Of a DNA stretch of 64,000 bases, positions 27,727-37,942 are shown in pieces. Position numbers and translations under genes: made by a program. The DNA comes from Rariloculus sp963665575 (GTDB lineage Bacteria > Pseudomonadota > Gammaproteobacteria > Steroidobacterales > Rariloculaceae): the NCBI GenBank assembly GCA_963665575.2, contig CAXXDW010000003.1, positions 806,001-870,000 of the forward strand. The letters are read 5' to 3'. A model generated the notes under the pieces. That model was not told the origin of the DNA. It made no database searches and saw only the letters and a list, made by a program, of their open reading frames with translations. Position 1 is the stretch's first letter, and every line of letters begins with the position of its first letter.

Positions 27727-28242
27727 TCACGAGCCGATGGCTATCAGCCGCTCTCGCAGCAACTTGAGTTCTGCATGCGACAGCGATTTGGCGACGGTGA
27801 CAATCAGATCGATCACCGGGGGGCTCGAGCCTGCCGGGCCGTCACCGATGAGTTCATCGTAGTCCTCATGGGGGATACTGATGCGCATCTTGCGGCTGGG
27901 CGCTTTACCGTGCTGGGCCAGCATCGCCGAGAGTTGCGAGCTTAGCTGTTCATGGAGGGCGTTTGACGGATCGACCAGCGTGAACCATTTTCGCAGCTGG
28001 GATTCGGTTCTTCGGCCGTCCAGTCCGTTTCGCGAAAGCTCGATGTAGCGTTGCGCCGTCAGGTCCTCGTAGCCGACGAACTTGGACGGTCCGAAATGCC
28101 AGCGGTCTTGAGCATCCCGGTACGCGTACCACGCCCGGGCGTAGGCCAAGCGGCCAGCCAATGGCGGGCTGCGTTGAAGTTCGGTTTCAAAGTGATCGAT
28201 GGCGCCGCGCACCGAGCGCGGTGAGGTGGTGAGTGGATGCAT
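27727..28242 (-). CDS. Hypothetical protein
   Basis: 171 residues (MHPLTTSPRSVRGAIDHFETEL...). The N-terminal half has a conserved-looking aromatic segment (YARAWYAYRDAQDRWHFGPSKFVGYEDL), and the C-terminal half is helical (LIVTVAKSLSHAELKLLRERL). The segment resembles recognition parts seen in some HNH and restriction-associated proteins, but I cannot name a family. It is divergent from the broken gene at 28427 across an AT-rich intergenic region. Confidence 0.5.
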   Translation of the reverse strand: MHPLTTSPRSVRGAIDHFETELQRSPPLAGRLAYARAWYAYRDAQDRWHFGPSKFVGYEDLTAQRYIELSRNGLDGRRTESQLRKWFTLVDPSNALHEQLSSQLSAMLAQHGKAPSRKMRISIPHEDYDELIGDGPAGSSPPVIDLIVTVAKSLSHAELKLLRERLIAIGS

Positions 28243-28426
28243 CGAATATTACTCATATTATTCGTTGAATAAGATGCATTTCATCAGCACGCGGAACAAA
28301 TTGCAACTTCATCAGGAATAAGATGAATAACATTAGCGCACAGACCGTGCAAGGCGCGAAGCAAGGTAAACGGCAGACATCCTGGGTATGGAGTACGAAT
28401 GCGTATACAGTTGAAACTTTGCAGGC
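28243..28426. promoter_or_regulatory. AT-rich divergent promoter region
   Basis: Markedly more AT-rich than its surroundings, with the inverted repeat TTATTC-GT-TGAATAA around 28258-28272 and a second GAATAAGATGAATAA copy near 28314-28328. The position between divergent genes suggests promoters and an operator. No transcription start can be assigned. Confidence 0.4.
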
Positions 28427-29315
28427 TTGCGACTGTTTATCATGAATGAAATAGAGCGCGAGTCAATTGTACTCAATTCAGCATGGACAATGATTGATGG
28501 AATGGTCAATTGGTCAATGTTCGAGAACAATGACTTGGTCGGACCAACAACCCTGTGCTTTAGGTCCGACGCACACGCCAAGCTTTATGTGGTATTGCTG
28601 ACTGACTTTCTGTCCAAGGTATCACGTCGCGATACCCCAAACATGGCATTTGAGTTACCGGATGTGCCAAGCAACGCGCGAGGCGCTGATCTCACATTCC
28701 TCTTTCACCTGCGGCAGGTTTGTGAATCGCCTCAGTTCGATAACAACACGGTCGGCCCTTTCTGAGAGGGTGAACGCGCTCGCCAGTTGGTTAGAGGAGC
28801 GTTTCATTTCCCGGGACGTAAATTTCGCATCAATTGATATCCTCGCCGACCTGGAGATTGAGCGCTATCGATACATTAAATTGTGCGGCAATATTGCCAA
28901 GCATAGCCTGGCTCGACTCCATCGAAACGTGAACGACCTTCGTAAGTTGCTAAAGTCGGCTGGTCATGATGTGTCGATTCAAGATGCATGTCTGGCCATG
29001 GAAGATTATTTTGATTGGTATTTTGGTGATGTGTTCATGTTTCACGCAAATCACATCACGGAATCCTTGAATGACATTCGCTGGGAAATCTACGAGTATC
29101 TTCTACCTGAGTACAGGCGGTCTTGGCACGAGAAGAACAGATTTGATGGAGACTACGGTTATCGCGTTCCAGCATCGATTTCGGAACCCTTTGCGCAAGC
29201 GATGTATTGGGATCTAATGAACCGGGTTAGAAGGCGACCCTATATGCGAAGGTTTGTTGTCAATAAGTCGTTCAAGCGTCCCCACCTGAGTGAATCGTGC
29301 AGCCAAGTAGAGTGA
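28427..29315 (+). pseudogene. Hypothetical protein, split by one frameshift
   Basis: The first frame starts at 28427 or ATG 28442 (MNEIERESIVLNSAW) and ends at a TGA at 28762-28764 after FDNNTVGPF. The second frame continues SERVNALASWLEERFISRDVN up to 29315. Inserting one base at about 28760 restores a single protein of about 290 residues. The C-terminal part is helical, with EDYFDWYFGDVFMFHANHITESLNDIRWEI. Codon use is AT-richer than neighbouring genes, suggesting recent acquisition. Function not recognised. Confidence 0.6.
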
Positions 29316-29554
29316 GCCAGGCCGAGTAACGCCACAATGTATCGTAATGATTGGTTGCGTATTCAGTGACTGAAATGCCGCCAGAGCCTAACCTCTTCTA
29401 GAGTCGACAATGGGCGACGCCGAGCGGTGCAGCCGCAACCGGCAGGGCGCAAAAAGCGACGTTGTCCTGTAATGCTGAACTAATGTGACGACTGAATAGA
29501 CCGGCACGATGATCACTGCATTGAGAACGCTCGGTTTTACAAGCCGGTATCAGA

Positions 29555-30269
29555 TCAGGTCGAGCCTCCTACGGCTAATCTGTCGACATCACGTTCTTCT
29601 TCGATGTATCGATACGCGACCTGGGCAAAACTTGGCAGACGTCCGCTTGTATCGGGCAGGCGCCATGCGTCGTAATTGAGACTGAGCGCATCGCTGGATT
29701 CGTCCGACTGGCCAATGCGCTGCTCTACATCAATGAGCATTTTTTTTCGTTCTATCACCAGTTTTGCATCGTTGAGACGGAGCTTTTTGATCATATTGGC
29801 CGCCCCCTGGTCATCTTCCTCTTTGGGAAGTATTTCCCCGGCAGCGGAATAGAGGAACCTGGACTCGCATTGCGGATCGCTCGGAATGACATGAAATTGT
29901 TCTTCAAACCAGTTGTCCTTGGCGGCGCCGCAGGTATGCGGAAGAGACCGAGGGGCCCTCGCCGGGAAGCGACCGCGGACCGCAGCTCATGAAGAAGTTG
30001 TCGTGATCGAGACGACGATCCGGGCGGGTGCCGCCGTCAAAGTGTGCTTGAGGCCAGAAATGATCGATGTGGCAGTTCCTGGGTTGGATCCACAATCTTC
30101 GTCCACAGTAAGCGCAGAGGTGCGACTGCTCCGACAATAGGGTACAGATGACGTCCTCTTTTTCCGGATTCTGCAATGAGGAATAGTCAGGCTCCACGCC
30201 GGCTGCGTGTAACCCTTGCTTCCATTGTTCGAAACTTTCGGGCGGATCGCCCTTGGTGGAATGCTTCAA
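29555..30269 (-). pseudogene. ptuB: Septu HNH nuclease PtuB, frameshifted
   Basis: Starts at ATG 30269, overlapping the ptuA stop by ATGA. The HNH/zinc part is intact: LCAYCGRRLW, NCHIDHFWPQ and DNFFMSCG. The frame is lost near 29945-29960, after which the correct continuation is in another frame (CGAAKDNWFEEQFHVIPSD ... MIKKLRLNDAKLVIERKK) down to the stop at 29555. A full product would be about 238 residues, the normal PtuB size. If real, the shift removes the Cys downstream of the HNH core, and the nuclease would be inactive. Confidence 0.8.
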
Positions 30270-31519
30270 CCGCCGCGTTTCCTTTCTCTTCGTCGCAGGC
30301 GCTGTTCGGCAATGTTCAACTCCATGGGGAATCCATCAATTTTCTCGCAGAGCTGGCGCAACAAAGCCCGGGCCGCTTCAAACTCGTTTCGGGTAATCTG
30401 CGCTTCCAGTTCTTCGAGTTGACGCTTAATGGCTTCGTCTCTCTCGGTCGTGCCGAGAATGCCGACCAGTATCTCGTTGCTGTCTCGGCCGAACGAGTTG
30501 CTGTTGCATTCGACGTACTCGATCTCATGCGTGTCGTTCCGCGTGAGTATGCGAATATGCTCGCGTCGCACCTCGCCCAGAACCTGTGGAGAATGTGTGG
30601 TGACAATGAACTGGCAACGACGAAAGACGCGGGTCAATGTCGGAATAATTTTCCGCTGCCAGGCCGGGTGAAGATTCAGTTCGATCTCGTCGATGAGGAC
30701 AATGCCTGGAATCTCCGCAAGGTCGCGGTGAGGTTGAATGAGTTGAAGTCGGCGGGCAAGATCGGCAAGCAGCAAAAGAAAAACCCGCTCGCCGCTGGAG
30801 AGTTGATCGATGTGAATGTCCTTGCCGTTTGACTTTCTCACGTACAGTCCGGGGTTTTCGCCCACCGATCGAAACTTGATGGATTGGAATTCGTCGATGC
30901 GTTCTATCAAACGGCGAATGGCCTGTAGTTGGGGATCCTTGTAGCCCGGGCTTGTATCGCGGTGCTGCCGCGCTTCTTCTGAGTCTCTCTTATCCCACCA
31001 CTCGCTGAGCTGTTGGATTGCGTGCAGATCTCTTGAGAGCGACTCATCCCTTACGTCTGTTTCGGACAAGGAACTTGATGTAGAACGCGCAGAAGTTGGC
31101 TCGAATCCTCTACTCTGCCGGTAGTAGACGAAAAGCGGGTATTCGGTTGGACGAAAAAAAATTCCTCTGTCTCGCAAGGAATGTTGGTTGTCGTGGAACA
31201 CGTTGGTCAAACTTAGCGAATGAGTCGCAGGCCCATTGTCCAGACTGGCATCTTTCGACGAGACGGACATGCTAATGCGACAATTTCTTTTCCAGGACGT
31301 TACATCGGAGGATTTCGGCGTTGGTACGAACTGGGGCGGTTCCAGATGTGGGGTCGTCCAATTGTTGCGCAGGGCTTGCAGCAGCAGTGCGGTTGCCTCC
31401 AGCACCGAAGTCTTTCCAACGCCGTTGTTGCCGACGATTACGGTCAGGTTCCTATGAATGGGAAGCACGAGGTCGGAAATCCCTCTGAAATCATGGAGCT
31501 CAATCGATTCGACTTTCAT
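30266..31519 (-). CDS. ptuA: Septu ATPase PtuA
   Basis: 417-residue OLD/SMC-type ABC ATPase: Walker A VGNNGVGKTSVLEA (residues 29-42), signature LSSGERVFLLLLADLA, Walker B IVLIDEIELNLHPAWQ and switch His in FIVTTHSPQ. The C-terminal end is helical and Arg-rich. In Septu, PtuA forms an assembly with the HNH nuclease PtuB that degrades DNA or RNA on phage infection. The 4-bp overlap with ptuB supports the pair. With ptuB frameshifted, the system is probably silent. Confidence 0.85.
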   Translation of the reverse strand: MKVESIELHDFRGISDLVLPIHRNLTVIVGNNGVGKTSVLEATALLLQALRNNWTTPHLEPPQFVPTPKSSDVTSWKRNCRISMSVSSKDASLDNGPATHSLSLTNVFHDNQHSLRDRGIFFRPTEYPLFVYYRQSRGFEPTSARSTSSSLSETDVRDESLSRDLHAIQQLSEWWDKRDSEEARQHRDTSPGYKDPQLQAIRRLIERIDEFQSIKFRSVGENPGLYVRKSNGKDIHIDQLSSGERVFLLLLADLARRLQLIQPHRDLAEIPGIVLIDEIELNLHPAWQRKIIPTLTRVFRRCQFIVTTHSPQVLGEVRREHIRILTRNDTHEIEYVECNSNSFGRDSNEILVGILGTTERDEAIKRQLEELEAQITRNEFEAARALLRQLCEKIDGFPMELNIAEQRLRRRERKRGG

Positions 31520-32374
31520 GGGGGATTACGGCTCGAGGGCCAGCCTGATACCTTCGTGGGGGACGAAGCGGGAACGTTAGCAGTGAGCAAAATAAGAGTC
31601 AAAGAATGAAGATGCGCGGCGTATCCGAATCGTGTGCACAGCGCCATGCAGACGATGATCTCGTTGTAAGCGATGAAGTGTCCCGGACCTGTTCCAATGT
31701 GGCTACTTCCGGATTTGCCCGGCCGGTCTTGCCCGGAAGCGCCTCCAGAGGCCAGCGGCGGATATCGCGGCACCTCATGGCTCGAAATGCGAACGCCGGC
31801 GAGCCGAGGCGCGGCCCAAGGCCAGCGCAGCCGGCCAGCGCAAGCGAGGCGAATGCGAGCGGCGAATACGGTCGGAGGGGAGATCCCGGATGTCGGTGTG
31901 TCGCACCAAGGCGGCGGCCACGCAGGCGGCGGTGAGCGAAGGGAACCGCCGGGCAGGACCGCGCAGCGAGCGGAGTCGCGAGTGATACCCGCCCGAAGGG
32001 ACGAGACCGAGAAGCGGGCTAGGCAGGGTAGCCCGGTCGCGAAGCGACGCGCCCGGGATCGAAACAACAATCGACGATACCGAAGCCATGATCACCAGCA
32101 TCATTTGAACCAGTTGGACATATTCGATCTGCCGGAAGGAAAGAAACCGGAGGACTGGATGCGGCAGGAAGCGAGAAGCGGCGCAGCCGCAGCGGGGTGC
32201 GGCGCCGAAGGCGACACGCCCCGGGAAGGACGATGATAGTGTGGCGCAATGCCGAGGTGACGTGGCGAGACCAACGGTGGGAAACACAAGGGCGGGCCGG
32301 AAGCAAGGTGGCATTCGCGAACGCGAACGACGGCGAGCGACGGCGCCGCGCACGGGCGAAGCCCGGCGCGCAGT
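31520..32374. other. No recognisable gene
   Basis: About 850 bp of GC-rich, biased sequence that keeps several frames open by composition alone. The encoded peptides are low-complexity and unlike any family I know. No RNA gene or clear repeat was found. Confidence 0.35.
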
Positions 32375-32686
32375 TCAGTAGTAGGGGTGGCTGTCCAGAC
32401 GGTCAAGGGCCACGTCACGGATTCGGGAGCGGTCGAAGACGCGAACGAATCCACGGGAATCCTCGTCCAGCGCAATGACGTAGTAGTGCTTGCCGGGGTT
32501 GAGAGTGTCGGGCTGACGATGGACCTCGCCGACGCAGTCCCCGTCGGCGTCATAGATGTGCGACTCGTGCGGCGTGACGCGCTTGAACGTGATGCGGCTC
32601 GTGGGTTGCTTCCGGCGGAATCGCAATCTGATCGAGTGAGAAGGGAACGGATCGGGTCCCGCGAAGGAACCCGGCCCGAGAGGCAT
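32375..32686 (-). CDS. Small hypothetical protein
   Basis: 103 residues from ATG 32686. The middle looks like a small beta-rich domain (SHIYDADGDCVGEVHRQPD, KHYYVIALDEDSRGFVRVFD). It follows the DUF2493 relic directly, as small accessory genes do on plasmids and integrative elements. Function unknown. Confidence 0.45.
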   Translation of the reverse strand: MPLGPGSFAGPDPFPSHSIRLRFRRKQPTSRITFKRVTPHESHIYDADGDCVGEVHRQPDTLNPGKHYYVIALDEDSRGFVRVFDRSRIRDVALDRLDSHPYY

Positions 32687-32694
32687 GCACGCGG

Positions 32695-33255
32695 TCAGGC
32701 CGCGACGCGGAGAACCGGAATGCCGAGCTTGACGGCCTTGTCCAGCAGGTTCTCGGAGATCCCCGAACCCGGGAACCCGATGACGCCCTTCGGCAGCAGG
32801 CTGAGGAGCTAGTCGTTGCGGCGGAACGGCGCCGCGCGTCCGTGGGCGTTCCAGTCCGGCTTGCACACGATCTGGTGCACGCCCCTGGACTCGGCCCAGC
32901 GGGAAGCGATCTTCTCCGCGCCCGGTCCGCCGCCGTGCACGAGCACCATGTCGGGGTACTTGGTCCGGACGTTGTCGAGCGTACCGCTGATCACGTTCGC
33001 GTCGTCGACGGGCTTGGAACCCGCCACGGCCACCAGCGTGCCTTCGGACAGGTGCACCTGGGTCTTGCTGCTCTCTCTGGCGCGGAGGAAGTCCCGGGCA
33101 TCGATCGACGCAGAGGTGAGTTGCGAGGTGCGGCTCGTGTGCGACCCGTGTCTGGGGCGCCAGGTGTTCCCGGTGTCGAATCGATACCGTTCGGCCGCCG
33201 CATCCCGAAGCTGGTCTCGCCCGAGCCCATGGCGGTGGCGGAACCGTTCGAACGG
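32695..33255 (-). pseudogene. DUF2493 (SLOG-type) protein, internal amber stop and lost 5' part
   Basis: The frame shows the typical run RDAAAERYRFDTGNTWRPR, ASIDARDFLRARE, LVAVAGSKPVDD, DMVLVHGGGPGAEKIASRWA and KPDWNAHGRAAPFRRND. An in-frame TAG follows at 32810-32812, then the expected ending LLSLLPKGVIGFPGSG ... LGIPVLRVAA to a stop at 32695. A CAG-to-TAG change would explain it. The N-terminal third of the family (about 320 residues in full) is unrecognisable upstream. These proteins travel on conjugative plasmids and ICEs. Confidence 0.75.
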
Positions 33256-33510
33256 GCGCGCGATGGCTCGGACTCGGCGCGGTGGGCGAGGCATCGTTCG
33301 TGCGGCCGCTTCGGGCAGGGCACGCGCCGCGGCTGGGTACGGTGGACCGGATGCGGCGCTGGATGGGCATGCACTCCGGTGCCGCGCAGCGGCGCGCGAT
33401 CGCGGCGGCGACGCTGTACCCGCAGTGGCGGCGATCGGACGGAGGCGAAGGGCGCCAGCCCGGCGCATCCCTTCAGGGCGGACACGGCCTCAGCCGGACG
33501 GGCGCGCCGC

Positions 33511-33750
33511 CGAGATTCCTGAACACCGTTCAGGCGGCCGAGATGGTCGGTCTGAGTCCGCGAACACTGGAATGTTTCCGGACCACCGGGCAAGGCCCCG
33601 GCGTATTTCAAGCTAAGAGGTCGGGTGCGGTACGCGGTCGAGGAGATCGAGCGGTGGGTACGTGCACGACGCCGCTACCGCACGCGCGAAGCCGAACGCG
33701 CCGGACCGAAGGGGGCAACAAGGCAGTCGGGATCGATCAACGCATCGTAG
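33511..33750 (+). pseudogene. AlpA/excisionase-like HTH protein, frameshifted
   Basis: The first frame reads RFLNTVQAAEMVGLSPRTLE, CFRTTGQGPG; near 33600 the frame changes to AYFKLRGRVRYAVEEIERWV and ends at 33750. Joined, this is the winged-helix fold of MerR-like excisionases and AlpA regulators (about 75-80 residues). It is divergent from the DUF2493 relic; together they mark the remains of an integrated plasmid or ICE. Confidence 0.6.
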
Positions 33751-34224
33751 CTCACCCACCAAAGCGGGCGTCCGATCAAGCCGTTGCGGGCGCAAAGATG
33801 AAAGCGGTATGCCATGATCCACCGTAGGAGCAGGGGTGCGTATGTGATTGAGTGTATGGCAAGGTCCGTGGGGCGGTGCGCGCATCGACGGTAATCGGGA
33901 GAACAAAGCCCAACGGATGGCCGCAGAATGCTGAACGGAGTGCAGTGCCGGGTGTGGCGACACCAGAAAGTCGGGATGCACGGACGAGATCTTTACCTAC
34001 TGGCCAACCGGCTCGAATATACGGTTCCGATTGGCCCTCTCTCGGATGTCCGAATTGCACGCACCGGCGGGCACTAGTGGCGCCCAGTTCGGCCGGGCTC
34101 GTGCTGTTATTCCCTTTGTCACAGCGCCACCGAACCGTTACCATCTATCCGCCGGTGACGGAACGCTTACAAAAGCGGGAAATGCGCGTACGATGCAAGG
34201 TGAATCAATCTGCTTTCGCTATGC
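33751..34224. other. No recognisable gene
   Basis: About 470 bp with only short random-looking ORFs on both strands; nothing further seen. Confidence 0.35.
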
Positions 34225-34936
34225 TTACTCAGGATATACTGACCTACATGGATACCCTGTGATTGAGACGATTAAATAGTTAAAACAATGGATTATACGT
34301 GTTCCGCGTTGTAGGAAATAGCCGGCAAACAGATGCGGGTTTGACCCATTGTGACCGCGACGACGCTTCGCGTCCTCGCTGAGTTTAGAGTAGCGCGTGA
34401 ACATAAACCATTCCCATTCGAATTCAGCTCCACGTAGATGGCGGTCATCGATGTCGATAGGTCTATTCATGCTGCTCAAGTCAAACCGTTCCTTGTCAAA
34501 GACCGGCTTGTACCTGCGCAAGACATAGTACCGAAGGATCGCGGTAGTCTCGACTAGCCCCCGACCACAAGCCCCCTACAGCAAATATTCCCCACGCACC
34601 AAACCCGTCAGCGCTTCATTACACAACTCGGCGAACCGTCTCACATAGGACTTTACAAGACTCCGAACATACATGTTATGAACATGTCGCAGATCATCCC
34701 GGTGCGTTGGATCCCAAGGGGACGTCGAGCCCCTGGGCCATATTACTTAGATGCTGCCTACCCCGCTCCAGTTGGTCGATTAATTCGCCTGTTGACATTG
34801 AATTCATGAGTTCCGCACAGGTCAACCCGGAAGGTTGAATCGAGAACAACGAAATATTCCAGCAACAAATTGTGACAATCATAGCCCAGACGTGCCTACC
34901 AAACCGGGGAACTCCAAACTCTCGTAAGCGCCACAT
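34225..34936 (-). pseudogene. Broken hypothetical gene (frameshift plus amber stop)
   Basis: From 34936 the frame reads to LSNMAQGLDVP, shifts by one base near 34715 and continues WDPTHRDDLRHVHNMYVRS, LVKSYVRRFAELCNEALTG, LVRGEYLL. It then meets an in-frame TAG at 34576-34578 and resumes in the same frame GACGRGLVETTAILRYYVL, RRYKPVFDKERFDLSSMN to about 34225. The helical character and Leu-Val-Glu-Thr-Thr segment suggest a HEPN- or DUF5677-like protein, but this is only a guess. Confidence 0.5.
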
Positions 34937-35053
34937 CCGTAAGGCATAAGTTAGTCAGCCCCCTTTAAGCCGAAATATTGTTGTATTCAGTACGCCGTCA
35001 GAAGCAATATGTTGTCATTTCCAACACCAAGACACCCGCCCGCGTGTCGACAG

Positions 35054-36463
35054 CTATGAGCTCAACTCACCGTTCCCTTTCAAACAATCAATCAGATCCT
35101 GTAATTCATGGTCATCGTCTTCGAACTCTTGCACATGTGCATCATGGTAGGAAATCCACCGGAACCCGTCTGGTACAACACGATTAAATACGTAGAAAGC
35201 TGTCTCTTGAGGTCGCTTTGGAACTCCCAAGCGGAAAAAGGGTAGTGTTTTGCACATCACATCAGCGCCTTTTTTCCAGAAAGCAAGTGCATTTGAATCT
35301 ATGCGATGGGTAACTTTAGCAATACTGGATTCAAACGCGGGATCGCTGCCGACAAGTTTCTTGACTTGGTACTCCATTACACCATCAATCACGTCCACGC
35401 TTCCTGTTTCGACAAGCAAATTCTGGCTGAAAACACCTGCGCTCGCATCGTAAAACTCCCGAATTGACTGCTGCAAGTCTCTCACATGCCGCTCAGCATC
35501 TAGGTTTTTTTGGTAGCCCCCGTGACCCTTCACATTATTGCGGCAACGTCTAACGTCATCGAGAATAGGTTGCGTCTTGCGCAATGGTTCGAGACTTCTC
35601 GCGATTTCAATCAATTCCACTCCCGCTTTGTCTTCCGCCACGTCCCGCAACTCGGGATCGCTGCCAATGCGACTCAACTCCTTCAAGCTTGTAGAAGCAA
35701 GTATAGTCCAGAACCCGAAGGTAGTCTGCTCAATTCCCGGGAGCCCATTCGGGTGAAACCACTTCAGAAAATGTTTCCGCCAATCTAAACTAAGCGCCTT
35801 AACATGGCTTGTACCGACTGCAGCAATATAGACCGCAGCCACTTCGAAGAAATGAAGTAACCTGTCGAGTCGCTCTTTGGGTTCTTTTGCTACCTGATAG
35901 CGACGATAAATCGTCGCCATTGGGTACGGCAGTTCTCGATACCACTTCTTTATCCGTTGTTCAATATCCAAAACTGCCTTTAGCTCATCAATTGTCTCGC
36001 TGACTTCCCTCAATGAAGTCCAGTCTTGATCTATCTTAGCTTGAAGTTCATCAAGGCCCGTGACGAGTAGCGAGAGGTCGCTTCCAATTCGGGCTACCTT
36101 ATCTTGCGTAGGCAAGTCAGGTAGTGGAAGAGTAAGGCCCTTCAAATCCCTCATGGAGACGCGTTGAATTGTCGTACCACGGGCAGCCGATGCCCTGAGT
36201 GTCTTCCCGAAGCGGCCATTCAGAAGAGCAGCCAAAAACCGGGCGTTGACTTTGCTTGTATCGACGGGTATTCGGTATAGAGCTCTAGCTTTTGCGGTCG
36301 ATTCGTTTTTGTCGACTGTCACTCGACTTGTTGCATACTCCGGAAAATATAGGAATCTAGTTGCTTCGCATTTCTCAGGTATTGGCTTGTCCGCCTTGGT
36401 AACGGCCTCATCCATCATTAGGCTGCCTAATTCCTTAACTTTATATGGCCCTCGTGGTGCTAG
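35054..36463 (-). pseudogene. C-terminal part of an IS-interrupted MTase-like/HEPN-like protein
   Basis: Begins with the target duplication at 36460-36463 and continues in frame (APRGPYKVKELGSLMMDEAV) from the part at 37943-38807. Removing the IS and one CTAG gives an uninterrupted 756-residue protein. This half contains a specificity-subunit-like stretch (LAALLNGRFGKTLRASAARG, LPLPDLPTQDKVARIGSDL) and a coiled coil. It then has a helical region with an R-x5-H box, RNNVKGH (35520-35542), the HEPN ribonuclease signature. Its own fragment has no likely start. Confidence 0.65.
36460..36463. repeat. Target site duplication CTAG, left copy
   Basis: CTAG directly precedes the IS left end at 36464 and recurs at 37943-37946 directly after the right end. 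Rejoining the gene across one copy restores the reading frame. Confidence 0.8.
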
Positions 36464-37942
36464 CCCCAATGTTGCAGAAATTCGTGGCTGACGCGGTGCC
36501 GAGGTAAGGCGAGATGGGCGTCACTGCTGGTATTGTTGAGTTTGCAGACTTTGACAATGCCGAGCAGGAGGGGCCACATCTCGTGAGGTTAAGGAAAGCA
36601 GATTTGCAGCGGCGAATCAACGGTCAGTTGACGCTGCGCTACGAGGCCGCTGGGCTGACGTCGTTTTCGGGACTTGAGCTGGTCGGACGGTTTATTCGGC
36701 AACTGGATCTCCGCGGGAGTTTGCGGCGAGTTGGCGATGCGCTGCCGCGCAGCGATTTCGGCGGAGAGCGGCTGTCGGTGCTGGTGCTGGCGATGCTGAT
36801 TGCGGGTGCTCGGCGAGTCCGTCACGTGAGTTATTTGGATGGCGATCCGCTGGTGGAGCGGTTGTGCGGTCTGGGTCGGTTGCCGAGCTTGCACACCTTG
36901 GGGCGCTGGCTGCGCGGTTTCGATGCCGGCGGGGTGAAGGCGCTGCTCGAGGTCAACGAACGCCTGGTCGGGGACGTGATCGAACGCAGCGGCTTGCGGC
37001 GATTGACGCTGGACGTGGACGGCTCGGTGGTGTCGACGGGGTTGAAGGTTGAGGGCGCGCGGCGGGGCTTCAACCCGCATCGTCGCAAGGTGCCGAGCTA
37101 TTACCCGATCACGGCGTACGAGGCGAACACCGGCCAGGTGCTACGGGTCGGCAACCGGGCGGGCAACGTGCATGACGGCAAGGCCTCGGCGAGCTTTCTG
37201 GACGAACTGTTCGATCAGCTCGATGCAACGCTTGAGCGCCGGCCGGTGCTGGAAATGCGCATGGATGGGGCGTTTTTCCGCGAGGACGTGCAGTACGCGA
37301 TCAAGGTGCCGTTTTATCGATGGCTGGGACTGAAGGAACGGATCGCCGAGTGCCGGTATTGGGAGCCGGTGGACGCGTCGGTGGAATGTTTCGAGCGGTG
37401 GCTTCCCGTGCCGGCCTGGTCGCGCCGGATGCGCGTCGTGGTCTACCGCAAGCGCGTGCATCACCGGACCGCGAAGAACTATCAGCTCGATCTGTTCGAT
37501 CCCGACGACGGCTACTTCGAGTACTCGGCCGTCGTCACCAACAAGGAGGTGACCGGGCGCACGCTATGGTTCTTCATGTGCGGGCGCGGCACCCACGAGA
37601 AGGTCTATGGCGAGCTCAAGGGCGGGTTCGCGTTCGACTGCGTGCCGACCCAGCGCTATGCGGCCAACAGCGCCTGGCAGGTGTTCAGCGTCATCGCATT
37701 CAACCTCATGCGCGCCTTGCAGGCCGGTACCTCGGAACGGCGATCCATGAATCGGAAACGACGAACGATCCAGCCGTTTCAGACCATACAGACCCTGCGG
37801 TATCGATTTATCAATCGGGCCGGCCTGTTGGTGCAGCCCAATGGCCGCCAAATACTCGATGTGGGCAACAATCCGATGGTTCGGAAGCGATTCCAGGCCA
37901 TCGAAAACGCACTCTCAAGCTGAAATTTCTGCAACATCAAGG
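36464..37942 (+). mobile_element. Intact IS1380-family insertion sequence, 1479 bp
   Basis: Inverted ends: left CCCCAATGTTGCAGAAATT and right (reverse complement) CCTTGATGTTGCAGAAATT; 16 of these 19 positions agree. A 4-bp CTAG target duplication flanks it, and a full transposase gene lies inside. Clean ends and direct repeats show simple and probably recent insertion. Confidence 0.85.
36514..37923 (+). CDS. IS1380-family transposase
   Basis: 469 residues, full length. N-terminal region ASGLTSFSGLEL-like, then catalytic-domain motifs LTLDVDGSVVSTG (first Asp), MRMDGAFFREDV (second Asp) and a C-terminal GRGTHEKVYGELKGGFAFD segment with the catalytic Glu, followed by NSAWQVFSVIAFNLMRAL. It is only distantly similar to the frameshifted transposase at 9855. 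The stop lies within the right inverted repeat region. Confidence 0.85.
   Translation: MGVTAGIVEFADFDNAEQEGPHLVRLRKADLQRRINGQLTLRYEAAGLTSFSGLELVGRFIRQLDLRGSLRRVGDALPRSDFGGERLSVLVLAMLIAGARRVRHVSYLDGDPLVERLCGLGRLPSLHTLGRWLRGFDAGGVKALLEVNERLVGDVIERSGLRRLTLDVDGSVVSTGLKVEGARRGFNPHRRKVPSYYPITAYEANTGQVLRVGNRAGNVHDGKASASFLDELFDQLDATLERRPVLEMRMDGAFFREDVQYAIKVPFYRWLGLKERIAECRYWEPVDASVECFERWLPVPAWSRRMRVVVYRKRVHHRTAKNYQLDLFDPDDGYFEYSAVVTNKEVTGRTLWFFMCGRGTHEKVYGELKGGFAFDCVPTQRYAANSAWQVFSVIAFNLMRALQAGTSERRSMNRKRRTIQPFQTIQTLRYRFINRAGLLVQPNGRQILDVGNNPMVRKRFQAIENALSS

Noticed and set aside
31520..32374. Long overlapping ORFs on both strands
   Set aside because: Open frames follow from GC bias; peptides are low complexity.
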